NCBI RefSeq assembly: GCF_042310355.1
Contig: NZ_JBHJMR010000008.1
Coordinates: 79,034-143,033, forward strand
DNA length: 64,000 nt
Direction of reading: 5' to 3'
Source: Wenzhouxiangella sp042310355
GTDB taxonomy: Bacteria; Pseudomonadota; Gammaproteobacteria; Xanthomonadales; Wenzhouxiangellaceae
The notes under the pieces were generated by a model. It worked only from the letters and a program-made list of their open reading frames with translations, ran no database searches and was not told where the DNA came from. The first letter of the stretch is position 1, and each line of letters opens with the position of its first letter. Of this stretch, positions 1 through 8,973 are shown piece after piece. Position numbers and translations under genes: made by a program.

Positions 1-2895
1 GCTCTGTGTTCCGGTGGTCGGGTACTCGACCGTCATTTCGATCAGCTCGGGCAGGATGATTTCCGGCACGGCCTCGACGGTGACCTCGAAATCGGTCGGC
101 GTCACGTCGTAGGCACTGCCGTCAGTAACCATCAGCGGGATGTTGTAGGTGCCGACATCCAGCATAGTGGCGTCAACGTTCAGGTCGACGTCGACCGACC
201 CGCCCTGCGGAACCGTCACGGTTTCGGGATCGACGCTGGCCCAGGGAACCCCGGCGTTGTCGGACGTCACTTCGACGTCGTCAACCACGACCCAGTAGTC
301 CCAGCCGGCCTGATAGCGCCAGCGCAGGCGGACATCGTCCTCGCCCGCCCAGGCAGACAGGTCAAGGTTCTGAGGCAGCACGGGGTCGTTCGGATAGGCG
401 ACATCTTCGCCCTGCCAGCTCTCGACGTTCTGCCAGGCACCGCCGTCAACACTGATATCGACATCAACGGTGGTTGCCGACAGAGACCTGATGGCAAGGT
501 CGAAATCGACCGCGGCGGTTGAAGCGCCGGCCAGGCTGAACGACGGGGTCACCAGGGACGTGTCGGAGGCCGAACCGCTTCCGCAGGCATCGCTGTCGGC
601 GGCCGCGGCGCGGAAATCACCGGTCCAGCCGGGCATCGGGAAGTCGTCGGTGGTTTCCCAGGGGCAATCGCCATCATTGACGACGTTCCAGTCATTCGGC
701 GGGAAGCTGCCTTCGAAGTCCTCGGTCAGAACCGCACCGGACCCACCGAATGCGAGATCAATCTCGGCATCCGCCGTGCCGGTGTTGTTGATGGTAGCGG
801 TGGTCGACCCGTTGTCGCCGCGATCAACCGTCAGCGCGGCCGTGGCCGGCAGCTCGATCAGGCCGGCATTGAGCGTGAAGTCGGCCGTGATCGGGCCGGT
901 GACTTCGCCGATGCTGTCGTCGAGGGACTCGTAGCCTTCGGCGCTGATGGACACGTCGTACGTTTGACCCGCCGGAAGATCCTGGCTGTAGTCGCCGTTG
1001 GCGTCGGTCGTAGCCGGGCCGTAGGAGAAACCGTCACCGTCGGTGAACAGCAACTCGGCGCCCTCGACCCCGTCGCCGGGGAAATTGGCGTCGTCGACAT
1101 TGCCGCTGACCGTTTCACCGGCGACCGGCTCGAGGTCGACGTCGAGCGTGACGTCCTCGTCTTCCGCGATGGTGAAGTCGGTGATCAGGGTGGTGACATA
1201 GCCGTTACGCGAGAACTCGATGTCGTAGACCTCGCCGGAACCGGTCTCGGGCAGGCTCATGCTGTAGAAGCCGTTGGCGTCGGTCGTCGCCTCGATGGTG
1301 TTGCCCTCGGGATCGACGGTGGAGACGAGAACTCCGGCAACCGGAACCGAAGTGTTCTGATCGATCACCGTGCCGGAAAGCGTGCCGCGCGGGCCGCACT
1401 GCTCAATCGCCATCTGGGTGGCGGCGAGCAGATCGATTTCGCCCCAGCCGGCGGCGTAGTTCGGGTGATTGACGCCGGGTTCGACGTCCGGATCACCGGC
1501 ACCGCCGCCGTCGTAGTCGACCGGAACAGCGGTTTCCATCATGATCGAGCCGATGGTCTGGTGGTCGCCCACCAGGCAGGGGGCGGCGCTGAGCATGACC
1601 GCCGCGGCGCCCGTGGCGTGCGGCGAGGCAAAGGAAGTGCCCGTCGAGGACGTCGTTCCGGTGTCGCTGCCGCTGCTGGCGCCGGGGATGCCCTGGCCCG
1701 GTGCAGACACGTTGGGCTTGAGATCCGGGTAACCGAAGTGATCGAACGAGTCGGGCGATCCCGGGTTGTCGTTGTCAGTCGGGCCCCAGTTGGAATGGGT
1801 GGCGTAATTGCCGCCGGTCTGCGTGGTCGAGCCGATGCCCATCACGCGTCCGGAACGGGCCGGGTTGCCGACCGTGTCCAGTCCGGGCGGTGAGGCGTAG
1901 CCGCAGTTGCCGGAGTTGCCGTTGGAGAAGAACGGCATCACGCCGGCGGCGTACATCGAATCCCAGAGCGGATCCAGGCTCGTGTCGTAGGTCGTGGAGC
2001 AGCTGCCCCAGGAGTTGTTGACCACGTGCGGGCGCTGATCCGGATCCGGATTGTCGCCGTTGAGATCGGTCGGGGCGATCATCCAGTCGAGGCACTGGTA
2101 GACACCGGCGCAGGAACCGCCAGCGCAACCGCCGCAGGCGATCCACTCGGCGTCCGGGGCCACCCCGGTCTGCGTGCCGCCGGAGTCGCCGGTCATGATG
2201 CTGACCACCAGCGTTCCGTGACCTTCGGGGAAGGGTTCGGAAGCACCGGTGTTGGGATCAAACCAGTTGTAGTCGTGGCTGAAGCTGCCGCCGCCGTCGT
2301 TGCCGCGGTAGCCGTCAACCAGCAGTTCATGGGTGTAGCGCGGGGAGGAATCGTTGAGGCCGACGACGATGTCCTGGCCTCGGAAGCCGAGCTGATCCCA
2401 GACGTCGGTCGCCTTGATCTGGTCGAGGTTGGCCACCGGGCCGCCGCCCAGGGTGGTGTCCTCATCCTCGGAGTCGAACAGTTCGAACTCCGGCTTCTCG
2501 TAGATCCGCTTGACGCCTGGTGCCGAGCGCACGCTGTCGAACAGCTGGTAGTCCGACTGCGTGACGATCATCATGTTGCCCAGCTTCAGGGACTGCACTT
2601 CGGCGCCCTGCTTTTCCAGGCGCTTGCGCACGTCCGTCTGGGTATCTTCAACAGCAGCGCTGAGCTGCTTGTGGACCCAGCGGCCACGCTCTTCCCAGCT
2701 CATGTCGTAGGCCCGGCTCAAATCCGGAACCTCGAACTGAACGAGGAGATCGATCTGCTCGCCCGACTGCAGCCGGTCTTCGAGATCGGGCTGCACGAAC
2801 TCGACGCCATCGGACGCGACAGCTGTCGCGGCCAACAACATCCAGCTCAGACAGAGCAGTGTTGGTAAAAGTATTCGATTTCTAACCGATTCCAT
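1..2895 (-). CDS. Secreted subtilisin-like (S8) serine protease, C-terminus outside window
   Basis: The frame is open from the ATG at 2895 to the left edge, giving at least 965 codons. The start follows a GGGAGG ribosome site. Residues 1-27 look like a signal peptide ending AVA. The S8 catalytic triad can be placed at Asp182 (GLNDSS, an atypical Asp motif), His226 (GHGTLV) and Ser421 (GTSFASPHATGAA), with NNSWGS fitting the oxyanion Asn. Beyond residue 500 come two carboxypeptidase-regulatory-like beta-sandwich repeats, then Asp/Thr-rich adhesion-like domains. It probably degrades extracellular protein, with accessory domains for binding or secretion. Family assignment is firm; substrate and the missing C-terminal sorting region are unknown. 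Confidence 0.9.
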   Translation of the reverse strand, partial: MESVRNRILLPTLLCLSWMLLAATAVASDGVEFVQPDLEDRLQSGEQIDLLVQFEVPDLSRAYDMSWEERGRWVHKQLSAAVEDTQTDVRKRLEKQGAEVQSLKLGNMMIVTQSDYQLFDSVRSAPGVKRIYEKPEFELFDSEDEDTTLGGGPVANLDQIKATDVWDQLGFRGQDIVVGLNDSSPRYTHELLVDGYRGNDGGGSFSHDYNWFDPNTGASEPFPEGHGTLVVSIMTGDSGGTQTGVAPDAEWIACGGCAGGSCAGVYQCLDWMIAPTDLNGDNPDPDQRPHVVNNSWGSCSTTYDTSLDPLWDSMYAAGVMPFFSNGNSGNCGYASPPGLDTVGNPARSGRVMGIGSTTQTGGNYATHSNWGPTDNDNPGSPDSFDHFGYPDLKPNVSAPGQGIPGASSGSDTGTTSSTGTSFASPHATGAAAVMLSAAPCLVGDHQTIGSIMMETAVPVDYDGGGAGDPDVEPGVNHPNYAAGWGEIDLLAATQMAIEQCGPRGTLSGTVIDQNTSVPVAGVLVSTVDPEGNTIEATTDANGFYSMSLPETGSGEVYDIEFSRNGYVTTLITDFTIAEDEDVTLDVDLEPVAGETVSGNVDDANFPGDGVEGAELLFTDGDGFSYGPATTDANGDYSQDLPAGQTYDVSISAEGYESLDDSIGEVTGPITADFTLNAGLIELPATAALTVDRGDNGSTTATINNTGTADAEIDLAFGGSGAVLTEDFEGSFPPNDWNVVNDGDCPWETTDDFPMPGWTGDFRAAAADSDACGSGSASDTSLVTPSFSLAGASTAAVDFDLAIRSLSATTVDVDISVDGGAWQNVESWQGEDVAYPNDPVLPQNLDLSAWAGEDDVRLRWRYQAGWDYWVVVDDVEVTSDNAGVPWASVDPETVTVPQGGSVDVDLNVDATMLDVGTYNIPLMVTDGSAYDVTPTDFEVTVEAVPEIILPELIEMTVEYPTTGTQS

Positions 2896-3027
2896 GAACC
2901 CTCCCAAGGCACGTGGTTGTTCGTTTGCTTGTGTGGCTGGTGAAACCATCGCCTCTGCGAGCCTTGAATCCCGACCGCACCAACGCGACAAAAACGCCGC
3001 GAAGGGACATTCGATCCAGAATCTTTT

Positions 3028-3048
3028 GCCCTGATTCAGGGCTTTTTT
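3028..3048 (+). terminator. Plus-oriented intrinsic terminator-like hairpin
   Basis: GCCCTG and CAGGGC flank a 3-base loop and are followed by six T on the plus strand. Both neighbouring genes are on the minus strand, so the hairpin does not terminate either. It could end an antisense or small RNA, or be coincidental. Confidence 0.35.
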
Positions 3049-3150
3049 CAGCTGGTAGAGACAGACGGACTCACCATCCGGTCTGCTGGAGACTATGCGA
3101 AGTCGGATAGGCGTGTCAAATGGCCAACTTCGAATATGGCAATCTGCCCG

Positions 3151-3936
3151 TCAGGTGCGAAGACCGACGCCCCGATGCAGCAGGAACAGGGAGAAGAACA
3201 GCAAAATTGCGCCGAAAATCAGGATCATGAAGTACGCGAGGCCGAGCGATACGTCGGTGATGCCCAGCATGCCGTAACGCAGGGCGTTGACCATGTAGAG
3301 AATGGGATTGCCCAGGGCGAGCGTCGCCCAGATGCCCGGCAGAAGGCCGACCGAAAAGAATACGCCCCCGAGGTAGGTCATCGGCTGCAGAACGAAGGTG
3401 GGAATGATGGCGATATCGTCGAATTTCTGCGCGAACACGGCGTTGATGAAGCCGCCGAGCGCGAAAACGATCGAGGTCAGCAGCAGGATCGACAGCGTCA
3501 CCGCCACGTTGTGCATGTGAAAGCCGGAGAAGAACCCGGCCACGAGCCAGACCAGGAAACCGACAACCAGGGCACGGAAGATGGCCCCCGAAACGTAGCC
3601 GGCCAGGATGATCCACGGCGGCAGCGGGCTGATCAGCAGCTCCTCGATATGCTTGCCGAACTTGGCACCGAAGAACGAGCTGGTGATATTGCCGTAGCTG
3701 TTGGTGATCACCGACAGCATGATCAGGCCGGGCACGATGAACTCCATGTAGTCGATGCCGCCCATCTCGCCCACGCGGCGGCCGATGATCGAGCCGAAGA
3801 TGACGAAGTACAGCGACATCGTGATCACCGGCGGAATCAGGGTCTGCGGCCAGATCCGAACGATGCGCGTGACCTCCTTGATCAGGATGGTCTTGTAGCC
3901 GGTCCAGTAAGTGCCTGCGGTGACCTCGACGCTCAT
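3151..3936 (-). CDS. yadH: ABC-2 type transporter permease (YadH-like)
   Basis: This 261-residue inner-membrane protein has about six hydrophobic segments and belongs to the ABC-2 permease family. Its start overlaps the stop of the upstream ATPase gene by four bases (ATGA), so the two are translationally coupled. Length and sequence resemble E. coli YadH (about 256 aa), which pairs with YadG. The substrate of YadGH is not established, so the transported molecule cannot be named. The last residues are followed by a 255-bp gap before the protease gene. Confidence 0.85.
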   Translation of the reverse strand: MSVEVTAGTYWTGYKTILIKEVTRIVRIWPQTLIPPVITMSLYFVIFGSIIGRRVGEMGGIDYMEFIVPGLIMLSVITNSYGNITSSFFGAKFGKHIEELLISPLPPWIILAGYVSGAIFRALVVGFLVWLVAGFFSGFHMHNVAVTLSILLLTSIVFALGGFINAVFAQKFDDIAIIPTFVLQPMTYLGGVFFSVGLLPGIWATLALGNPILYMVNALRYGMLGITDVSLGLAYFMILIFGAILLFFSLFLLHRGVGLRT

Positions 3937-4856
3937 GCCGCCTCTCCTTCAATGCCGACCAGGCGCATGAACAGCTCCTCCAGGCGATTGGCCTTGTTGC
4001 GCATTGATATGACCTCCACGCCCTGCTCCTCGAGCACGCGGAACAGCCGGTTAAGGCTGCGCGACTTCGGGATGCTGGCCTCCAGCGTGGAGGCATCGCG
4101 CCGCACGATCTCGATGCCGTCGACCTCGGGCAGGGTGTCGATCGGCTCGCGCAGGTCGAGCACGAAGGTCTCGACCTGGAGCTTGCCGAGCAGGGCCTTG
4201 ACCGAGGTATTTTCGATGATGTCGCCGTGGTCGATGATGGCCACGTTGTTGCACAGGTTCTCGGCTTCTTCGAGGTAGTGGGTGGTCAGGATCACGGTTG
4301 TCCCGGCGGCGTTGATGTCGGCGATGAACTTCCACATCGAGCGGCGGATCTCGATATCCACGCCGGCGGTCGGCTCGTCGAGAATCAGCAGCCTGGGTTC
4401 GTGCACCATCGCGCGGGCGATCATCAGGCGCCGTTTCATGCCGCCGGAGAGCTGGCGCGACGGGCCAAAGGCCTTGTCCCAGAGGCCGAGCTTGTTGAGA
4501 TAGTGCTCAGCGCGCTCGCGCGCGACCCGGCGGGGCACCCCGTAGTAGCCGCCCTGGTTGACCACGATATCGAACGGCTTCTCGAACTGGTTGAAGTTGA
4601 CCTCCTGCGGCACCAGGCCGATCTGCGCCATGGCGCGTGAGCGCTCCTTCTGGACGCTGATCCCGAACACCTTCGTCTCGCCGGAAGTGGCGTTGACCAG
4701 CGAACTGACGATGCCGATCAGCGTCGACTTGCCCGCCCCGTTGGGCCCGAGCAGGGCGAAGAAATCGCCTTCCTCGACGGACAGGTTCACGCCCTTGAGG
4801 GCGACGACGTCCTTGCGATAGACCTTTCGAAGGTCGCGGACTTCCAGCGCATTCAT
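3933..4856 (-). CDS. yadG: ABC transporter ATP-binding protein (YadG-like)
   Basis: The 307-residue ATPase has Walker A GPNGAGKST at about 37-45, signature LSGGMKRR from 136, and Walker B LLILDEP at 156-162 followed by TAGVD. The C-terminal tail with SMRNKANRLEELF closely matches E. coli YadG (308 aa), which supports the name. It powers the YadH-like permease encoded immediately downstream with a 4-base overlap. It is divergent from the S33 peptidase gene, with a 95-bp shared upstream region. Confidence 0.88.
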   Translation of the reverse strand: MNALEVRDLRKVYRKDVVALKGVNLSVEEGDFFALLGPNGAGKSTLIGIVSSLVNATSGETKVFGISVQKERSRAMAQIGLVPQEVNFNQFEKPFDIVVNQGGYYGVPRRVARERAEHYLNKLGLWDKAFGPSRQLSGGMKRRLMIARAMVHEPRLLILDEPTAGVDIEIRRSMWKFIADINAAGTTVILTTHYLEEAENLCNNVAIIDHGDIIENTSVKALLGKLQVETFVLDLREPIDTLPEVDGIEIVRRDASTLEASIPKSRSLNRLFRVLEEQGVEVISMRNKANRLEELFMRLVGIEGEAA

Positions 4857-4951
4857 GACAATTGGCCTATTGGTTTCGTTCGGGCGGCAAGGCAGAATAG
4901 CAGGCTGTCCCCGGCCTGCCTTGCCGGGTTATTCATCTTGGGCCCGTATAC

Positions 4952-6436
4952 GTGAGAATCAAATCCGGATTTCAATCGCTGGCGGCGATCCTGGCCGCCG
5001 CGCTGTTCGCGACCCCCGCATTGGCCCAGACCGGGCCGGGCGAGAATCGCTGGGCGGAACTGTCGAAGTGCGAAATGTCGGCCGCCGGCGGTCGCCTGAC
5101 GGCTTCGGCCCTGTGCGGCACGATAGGCGTGCCCGAGAACCCGGACGAGCCGGAGGGCCGACAGCTGGACCTGGCTTTCGCGGTCAAGCCGGCGCGCGCC
5201 GGCACCGCCCGACCCGACCCGGTCGTCTTTCTCGCCGGCGGGCCGGGGCAGTCCGCGCGCGACGCCCTGCCGATCGTGCAGGCCGCCCTGCGCGAGCTCA
5301 ACCGCGACCGCGACCTGATCTTTCTCGACCAGCGCGGCACCGGCGGCTCGAACGCGCTCGAATGCAGTTTCGACGAGCAGGGCGAGCTGTGGCTCGAACC
5401 CGATTGGGAAGAACTCAACCGGCAACTGCGCGACTGCCTGGACGACTGGGACGCCGACGTGCGCTACTACACCACCAGCGACGGCGCGCGGGATCTCGAG
5501 GCACTGCGCGAGGCCTATGGCTTCGAGTCGCTGAACCTGATCGGCGGTTCCTACGGGACGCGCATGGCCCAGGTCTACCTGCGCAACCATCCCGAGCGCG
5601 TTCGCAGCGTGGTGCTCGACGGGGTCGTGCCCACGCGCCTGGCCCTGGGCGCCGAACACGCCGAGATGCTCGACCGCGCCCTCGGCAAACTGTTCGCCGA
5701 GTGCCGCGAAGACAGCGCCTGCGCCGAAGCCTTCCCCGGCCTCGAGGAGGCGTTCGAAGCGCTCAAGGCCCGATACCGTGAACAGAGCCCCCAGGTGGTG
5801 GTCACCCATCCACGCACCGGCGAGGGCGTTGACCTGCGTTTCTCGCGCGACGTGCTCGCCTCGGCCCTGCGCTTTCTCGCCTACAACCCCGAAAGCCAGA
5901 TGATGATCCCCTACCTGGTGCACGAGGCGGCCGGCACCGGCAGCCCCGAGCGCCTGGCCAGCCAGGCCATGATCGTCTCCGACCAGATGAACGACATGAT
6001 CGCCATCGGCCTGAATTTCGCCGTCGGCTGCAGCGAGGACTGGCCGATCTGGCCCGAGGGCGTCGACCATTCGCAGACCCTGCTCGGCGACAGCATGCGC
6101 GAGATCTACGAGCAGGTCTGCGCCTGGTGGCCGGCAGGCGAGACGCCGCCGGATTTCCACGCACCATTCGACGCCGACGTGCCGGTTCTGCTGCTGTCCG
6201 GCGAGCTCGACCCGGTCACGCCGCCGGAATACGGCGAAGAGGCCGCCGAGCAGTTTTCCGACAGCCGCCACCTGGTGGCCAACGGCCGCGGCCACATCGT
6301 GCTGACCAATCCCTGCATGAGCGGCATCACCACGCAGTTCGTCCGCCAGGCGAGCGTCGACGAGCTCGACGTCGAATGCATGGACCGCATCGGCCACGAA
6401 CCCTTCTTCCTCGACCTGCTCGGACCGGCGCCATGA
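4952..6436 (+). CDS. Secreted alpha/beta-hydrolase, S33 tripeptidyl-aminopeptidase type
   Basis: The 494-residue protein starts at GTG and has a signal peptide (about residues 1-25, ending ALA). The alpha/beta-hydrolase triad can be read as Ser200 (GGSYGTRMAQ), Asp420 (GELDPVTPPEY) and His448 (NGRGHIVL). The C-terminal part resembles the TAP-like domain of S33 exopeptidases, including a Cys-containing NPC motif. It probably cleaves short peptides in the periplasm or outside the cell. Its stop overlaps the start of the downstream ABC ATPase (ATGA), so peptidase and exporter are one transcription unit, an arrangement whose functional meaning is not known. Confidence 0.85.
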   Translation: MRIKSGFQSLAAILAAALFATPALAQTGPGENRWAELSKCEMSAAGGRLTASALCGTIGVPENPDEPEGRQLDLAFAVKPARAGTARPDPVVFLAGGPGQSARDALPIVQAALRELNRDRDLIFLDQRGTGGSNALECSFDEQGELWLEPDWEELNRQLRDCLDDWDADVRYYTTSDGARDLEALREAYGFESLNLIGGSYGTRMAQVYLRNHPERVRSVVLDGVVPTRLALGAEHAEMLDRALGKLFAECREDSACAEAFPGLEEAFEALKARYREQSPQVVVTHPRTGEGVDLRFSRDVLASALRFLAYNPESQMMIPYLVHEAAGTGSPERLASQAMIVSDQMNDMIAIGLNFAVGCSEDWPIWPEGVDHSQTLLGDSMREIYEQVCAWWPAGETPPDFHAPFDADVPVLLLSGELDPVTPPEYGEEAAEQFSDSRHLVANGRGHIVLTNPCMSGITTQFVRQASVDELDVECMDRIGHEPFFLDLLGPAP

Positions 6437-7173
6437 TTGAAGCCAGAAATCTCCGCAAGACCTTCAACAAGGGCAAGGTGGTCGCCGTCGACGACGTCAG
6501 CTTTACCGCCCGCGACGGTGAGATCACCGGCCTGCTCGGCCCCAACGGCGCCGGCAAGACGACCACGCTGCGCATGCTCTACACCCTGCTGCGCCCGGAC
6601 TCGGGCTCCATGCGGATCGACGGCATCGACCCGGAAGAGCAACCGCTTTCAATCAAGCGCGCGCTCGGCGTGGTGCCCGACTCGCGCGGCCTCTACGACC
6701 GCCTGACCGCGCGCGAGAACATCCGCTACTACGGCAAGCTGCACGGTCTGAAAAAGGCCGATATCGAGCGCCGTACCGAAGAGATGGTCGAGATCCTGGA
6801 CATGGGCGAGTTCATCGACCGCCGCACCCCCGGTTTCTCGCAGGGGCAGCGCGTCAAGGTCGCCATTGCCCGCGCCCTGGTCCATGCGCCCAGGACGGTG
6901 CTGCTCGACGAGCCTTCCAACGGCCTGGACGTCATGACCACCCGCGCGCTGCGCGAATTCCTGCGGCAGCTGAAGGCGCGCGGCTGCTGCGTCGTGCTGT
7001 CGACCCACATCATGCAGGAGGTGGCCGCCCTGTGCGATCGCATCGTCATCATCGCCGACGGCAAGGTGGCGGCCGAGGGCACGGCCGAGCAGCTGCTGGC
7101 CCGCTCGGGTGAAGCCAACCTGGAAGACGCTTTCGTCAAACTCATCGGATCGGCCGAGGGACTGCTCGCATGA
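6433..7173 (+). CDS. ABC transporter ATP-binding protein (NatA-like)
   Basis: The 246-residue ATPase has Walker A GPNGAGKTT at about 36-44, an unusual signature loop FSQGQRVK in place of LSGGQ, Walker B VLLDEP and a switch histidine in STHIMQE. It resembles the sodium-exporter ATPase NatA and the ATPases of related ABC-2 systems. The start overlaps the peptidase stop, and its own stop overlaps the permease start by 4 bp. Substrate specificity (sodium, drug or peptide) is not determined by sequence alone. Confidence 0.85.
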   Translation: MIEARNLRKTFNKGKVVAVDDVSFTARDGEITGLLGPNGAGKTTTLRMLYTLLRPDSGSMRIDGIDPEEQPLSIKRALGVVPDSRGLYDRLTARENIRYYGKLHGLKKADIERRTEEMVEILDMGEFIDRRTPGFSQGQRVKVAIARALVHAPRTVLLDEPSNGLDVMTTRALREFLRQLKARGCCVVLSTHIMQEVAALCDRIVIIADGKVAAEGTAEQLLARSGEANLEDAFVKLIGSAEGLLA

Positions 7174-8339
7174 ACGCCGTTTTCCTGAAGGAACTGCTCG
7201 ACAACTTCCGCGACCGGCGGGTCATCCTCAACACCCTGGTTATCGGCCCGCTGATGGGGCCGGTGATCTTCGCGGTGATGATCTCCTTCATGGCCAGCCA
7301 GGCGGCCGAGCGCATGGAATCGCAGCTCGAGCTGCCGATCGTCGGCGCCGAGAACGCGCCCAACCTGATCGGCTTTCTCGAGCGCCAGGGCGTATTGATC
7401 GAAGCGCCGCCCGAGAACCCGGAAGAGGCCGTGCGCCGGGAAGACGAGGAAGTCGTTCTGCGCATCGGCCCGGATTTCGCCGAAGACTGGGAGGCCGGCC
7501 GGCCCGCCAGCGTGGAAATCATCGCCGACCAGTCGCGACGCTACAGCGGCACCTCGATCAGCCGGGTGCGCTCCTACCTCAACGGCTACAGCCAGCAGGT
7601 CAGCCAGCTCAGGCTGCAGATGCGCGGCGTGCATCCGGAAATCACGCGGCCGATCAACAGCGTGGTCACCGACCTGTCGACGCCGGAATCGCGCGGCGGC
7701 ATGGTGCTGGCCTTCCTGCCCTACTTCATCCTGATCACCGTGTTCATGGGCTCGATGCACATGGCCATCGACACGACGGCGGGCGAACGCGAACGCAAAT
7801 CGCTCGAGCCGCTGTTGATCAACCCGCTGCCGCGCTGGCAGATCATGGCCGGAAAACTCTGCGCGACCACCTTCTTCGCCCTGGCCACCCTTGCCCTGGG
7901 CCTGGTCGCCTTTGTCTACGCCATGGGCTTCCTGCCCGTCGCCTCGATGGACATCGCGCTCAACCTCGACTTCCGGGTCGCCGCCCTGGCCTTCATGCTG
8001 GTCGCGCCCGCGGCGCTGCTGGCCGCCGCGCTGCTGACCATCCTGGCGTCGTTCGCCAAGAGCTTCCGCGAGGCGCAGAGCTACATGGGCCTGGTAATCA
8101 TCATTCCCATGATCCCCAGCTTCTGGATCCTGATCGACCCCAGCCGCGCCGAGACCTGGATGACCCTGATCCCCCTGCTGAGCCAGAACGTGCTGATCCT
8201 GGAGCTGGTGCGCGGCGAGGCAATCAACTGGGCCTGGTTCGGCTACAGTATCGGCACCACATCGGCCCTCGCCGGCCTCCTGGCCGCCGTAGCCGGCACC
8301 CTCTACAACCGCCCCAGGCTGATCTTCACATCCGGGTAG
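7170..8339 (+). CDS. ABC-2 family permease (NatB-like)
   Basis: The 389-residue membrane protein has one N-terminal membrane segment (about 20-40), a soluble loop of roughly 130 residues, and five or six membrane segments in the C-terminal half. This is the topology of NatB-type ABC-2 permeases. The conserved ERERKSLEPLLINPLPR motif lies after the second membrane segment. It is coupled to the NatA-like ATPase by a 4-base overlap and closes the operon begun by the S33 peptidase. Confidence 0.85.
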   Translation: MNAVFLKELLDNFRDRRVILNTLVIGPLMGPVIFAVMISFMASQAAERMESQLELPIVGAENAPNLIGFLERQGVLIEAPPENPEEAVRREDEEVVLRIGPDFAEDWEAGRPASVEIIADQSRRYSGTSISRVRSYLNGYSQQVSQLRLQMRGVHPEITRPINSVVTDLSTPESRGGMVLAFLPYFILITVFMGSMHMAIDTTAGERERKSLEPLLINPLPRWQIMAGKLCATTFFALATLALGLVAFVYAMGFLPVASMDIALNLDFRVAALAFMLVAPAALLAAALLTILASFAKSFREAQSYMGLVIIIPMIPSFWILIDPSRAETWMTLIPLLSQNVLILELVRGEAINWAWFGYSIGTTSALAGLLAAVAGTLYNRPRLIFTSG

Positions 8340-8348
8340 ACCCGAGAG

Positions 8349-8927
8349 TCGCTACGACCCGGCGGCTGGCCCCTGGCACGTGCCCAAATCGTAGGATGTG
8401 TGGAGGCCGAAGGCCGTAACGCATCTGTGCCAGCGGTCGATCTTTCCTCGGCGTCCGGGGGCCAACACCACGTCGTCCCGATGCGTTGCGCTACGCTCCA
8501 CGCATCCTACGCCCCGACGGCTCTCCCCAGGCACGCCCCCGAAACGTAGGATGCGTGGAGGCCGAAGGCCGCAACGCATCTGTGCCGGCGGTTGGTCGTT
8601 CTTCGGCGTCCGGGGGCCAACACCACGTCGTCCCGATGCGTTGCGCTCCGCTCCACGCATCCTACGACCCGAAGGCTCTCCCCTGGCGCGTGCCCGAATC
8701 GTAGGATGCGTGGAGGCCGAAGGCCGTAACGCATCTGTGCCAGCGGTCGATCTTTCCTCGGCGTCCGGGGGCCAACACCACGTCGTCCCGATGCGTTGCG
8801 CTGCGCTCCACGCATCCTACGCCCCGGCGGCTGGCCCCGGGCACGCGCCCGAAACGTAGGATGTGTGGAGGCCAAAGGCCGTAACGCATCTGTGCCAGCG
8901 GTCGATCTTTCCTCGGCGTCCGGGGGG
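8349..8927. repeat. 155-bp tandem repeat, about 3.5 copies, with internal inverted repeats
   Basis: The 630-bp gap between the permease and the DUF1295 gene is almost filled by a repeat with exact period 155 bp. Units begin at 8391, 8546, 8701 and 8856 with GTAGGATG(C/T)GTGGAGG. The last copy is cut off near 8927, and the tail of a further unit lies at 8349-8390. Each unit has a left arm reading GTAGGATGCGTGGAGG to GCAACGCATC and a right arm that is its inverse, separated by roughly 60 bp, so each could fold into a long hairpin. Short ORFs across it are repeat-derived and not genes. Confidence 0.9.
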
Positions 8928-8973
8928 TGATCGCCACGGTGTGATGATGCGCCCGCCAACGTAGCGACCCTTC

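Noticed and set aside
4853..6397. Minus-strand ORF over the S33 peptidase
   Set aside because: It has no recognisable domain; the plus strand has a full catalytic triad and signal peptide.
8349..8927. CRISPR array
   Set aside because: The repeats are contiguous 155-bp units, not 25-40 bp repeats with unique spacers, and no cas genes are nearby.
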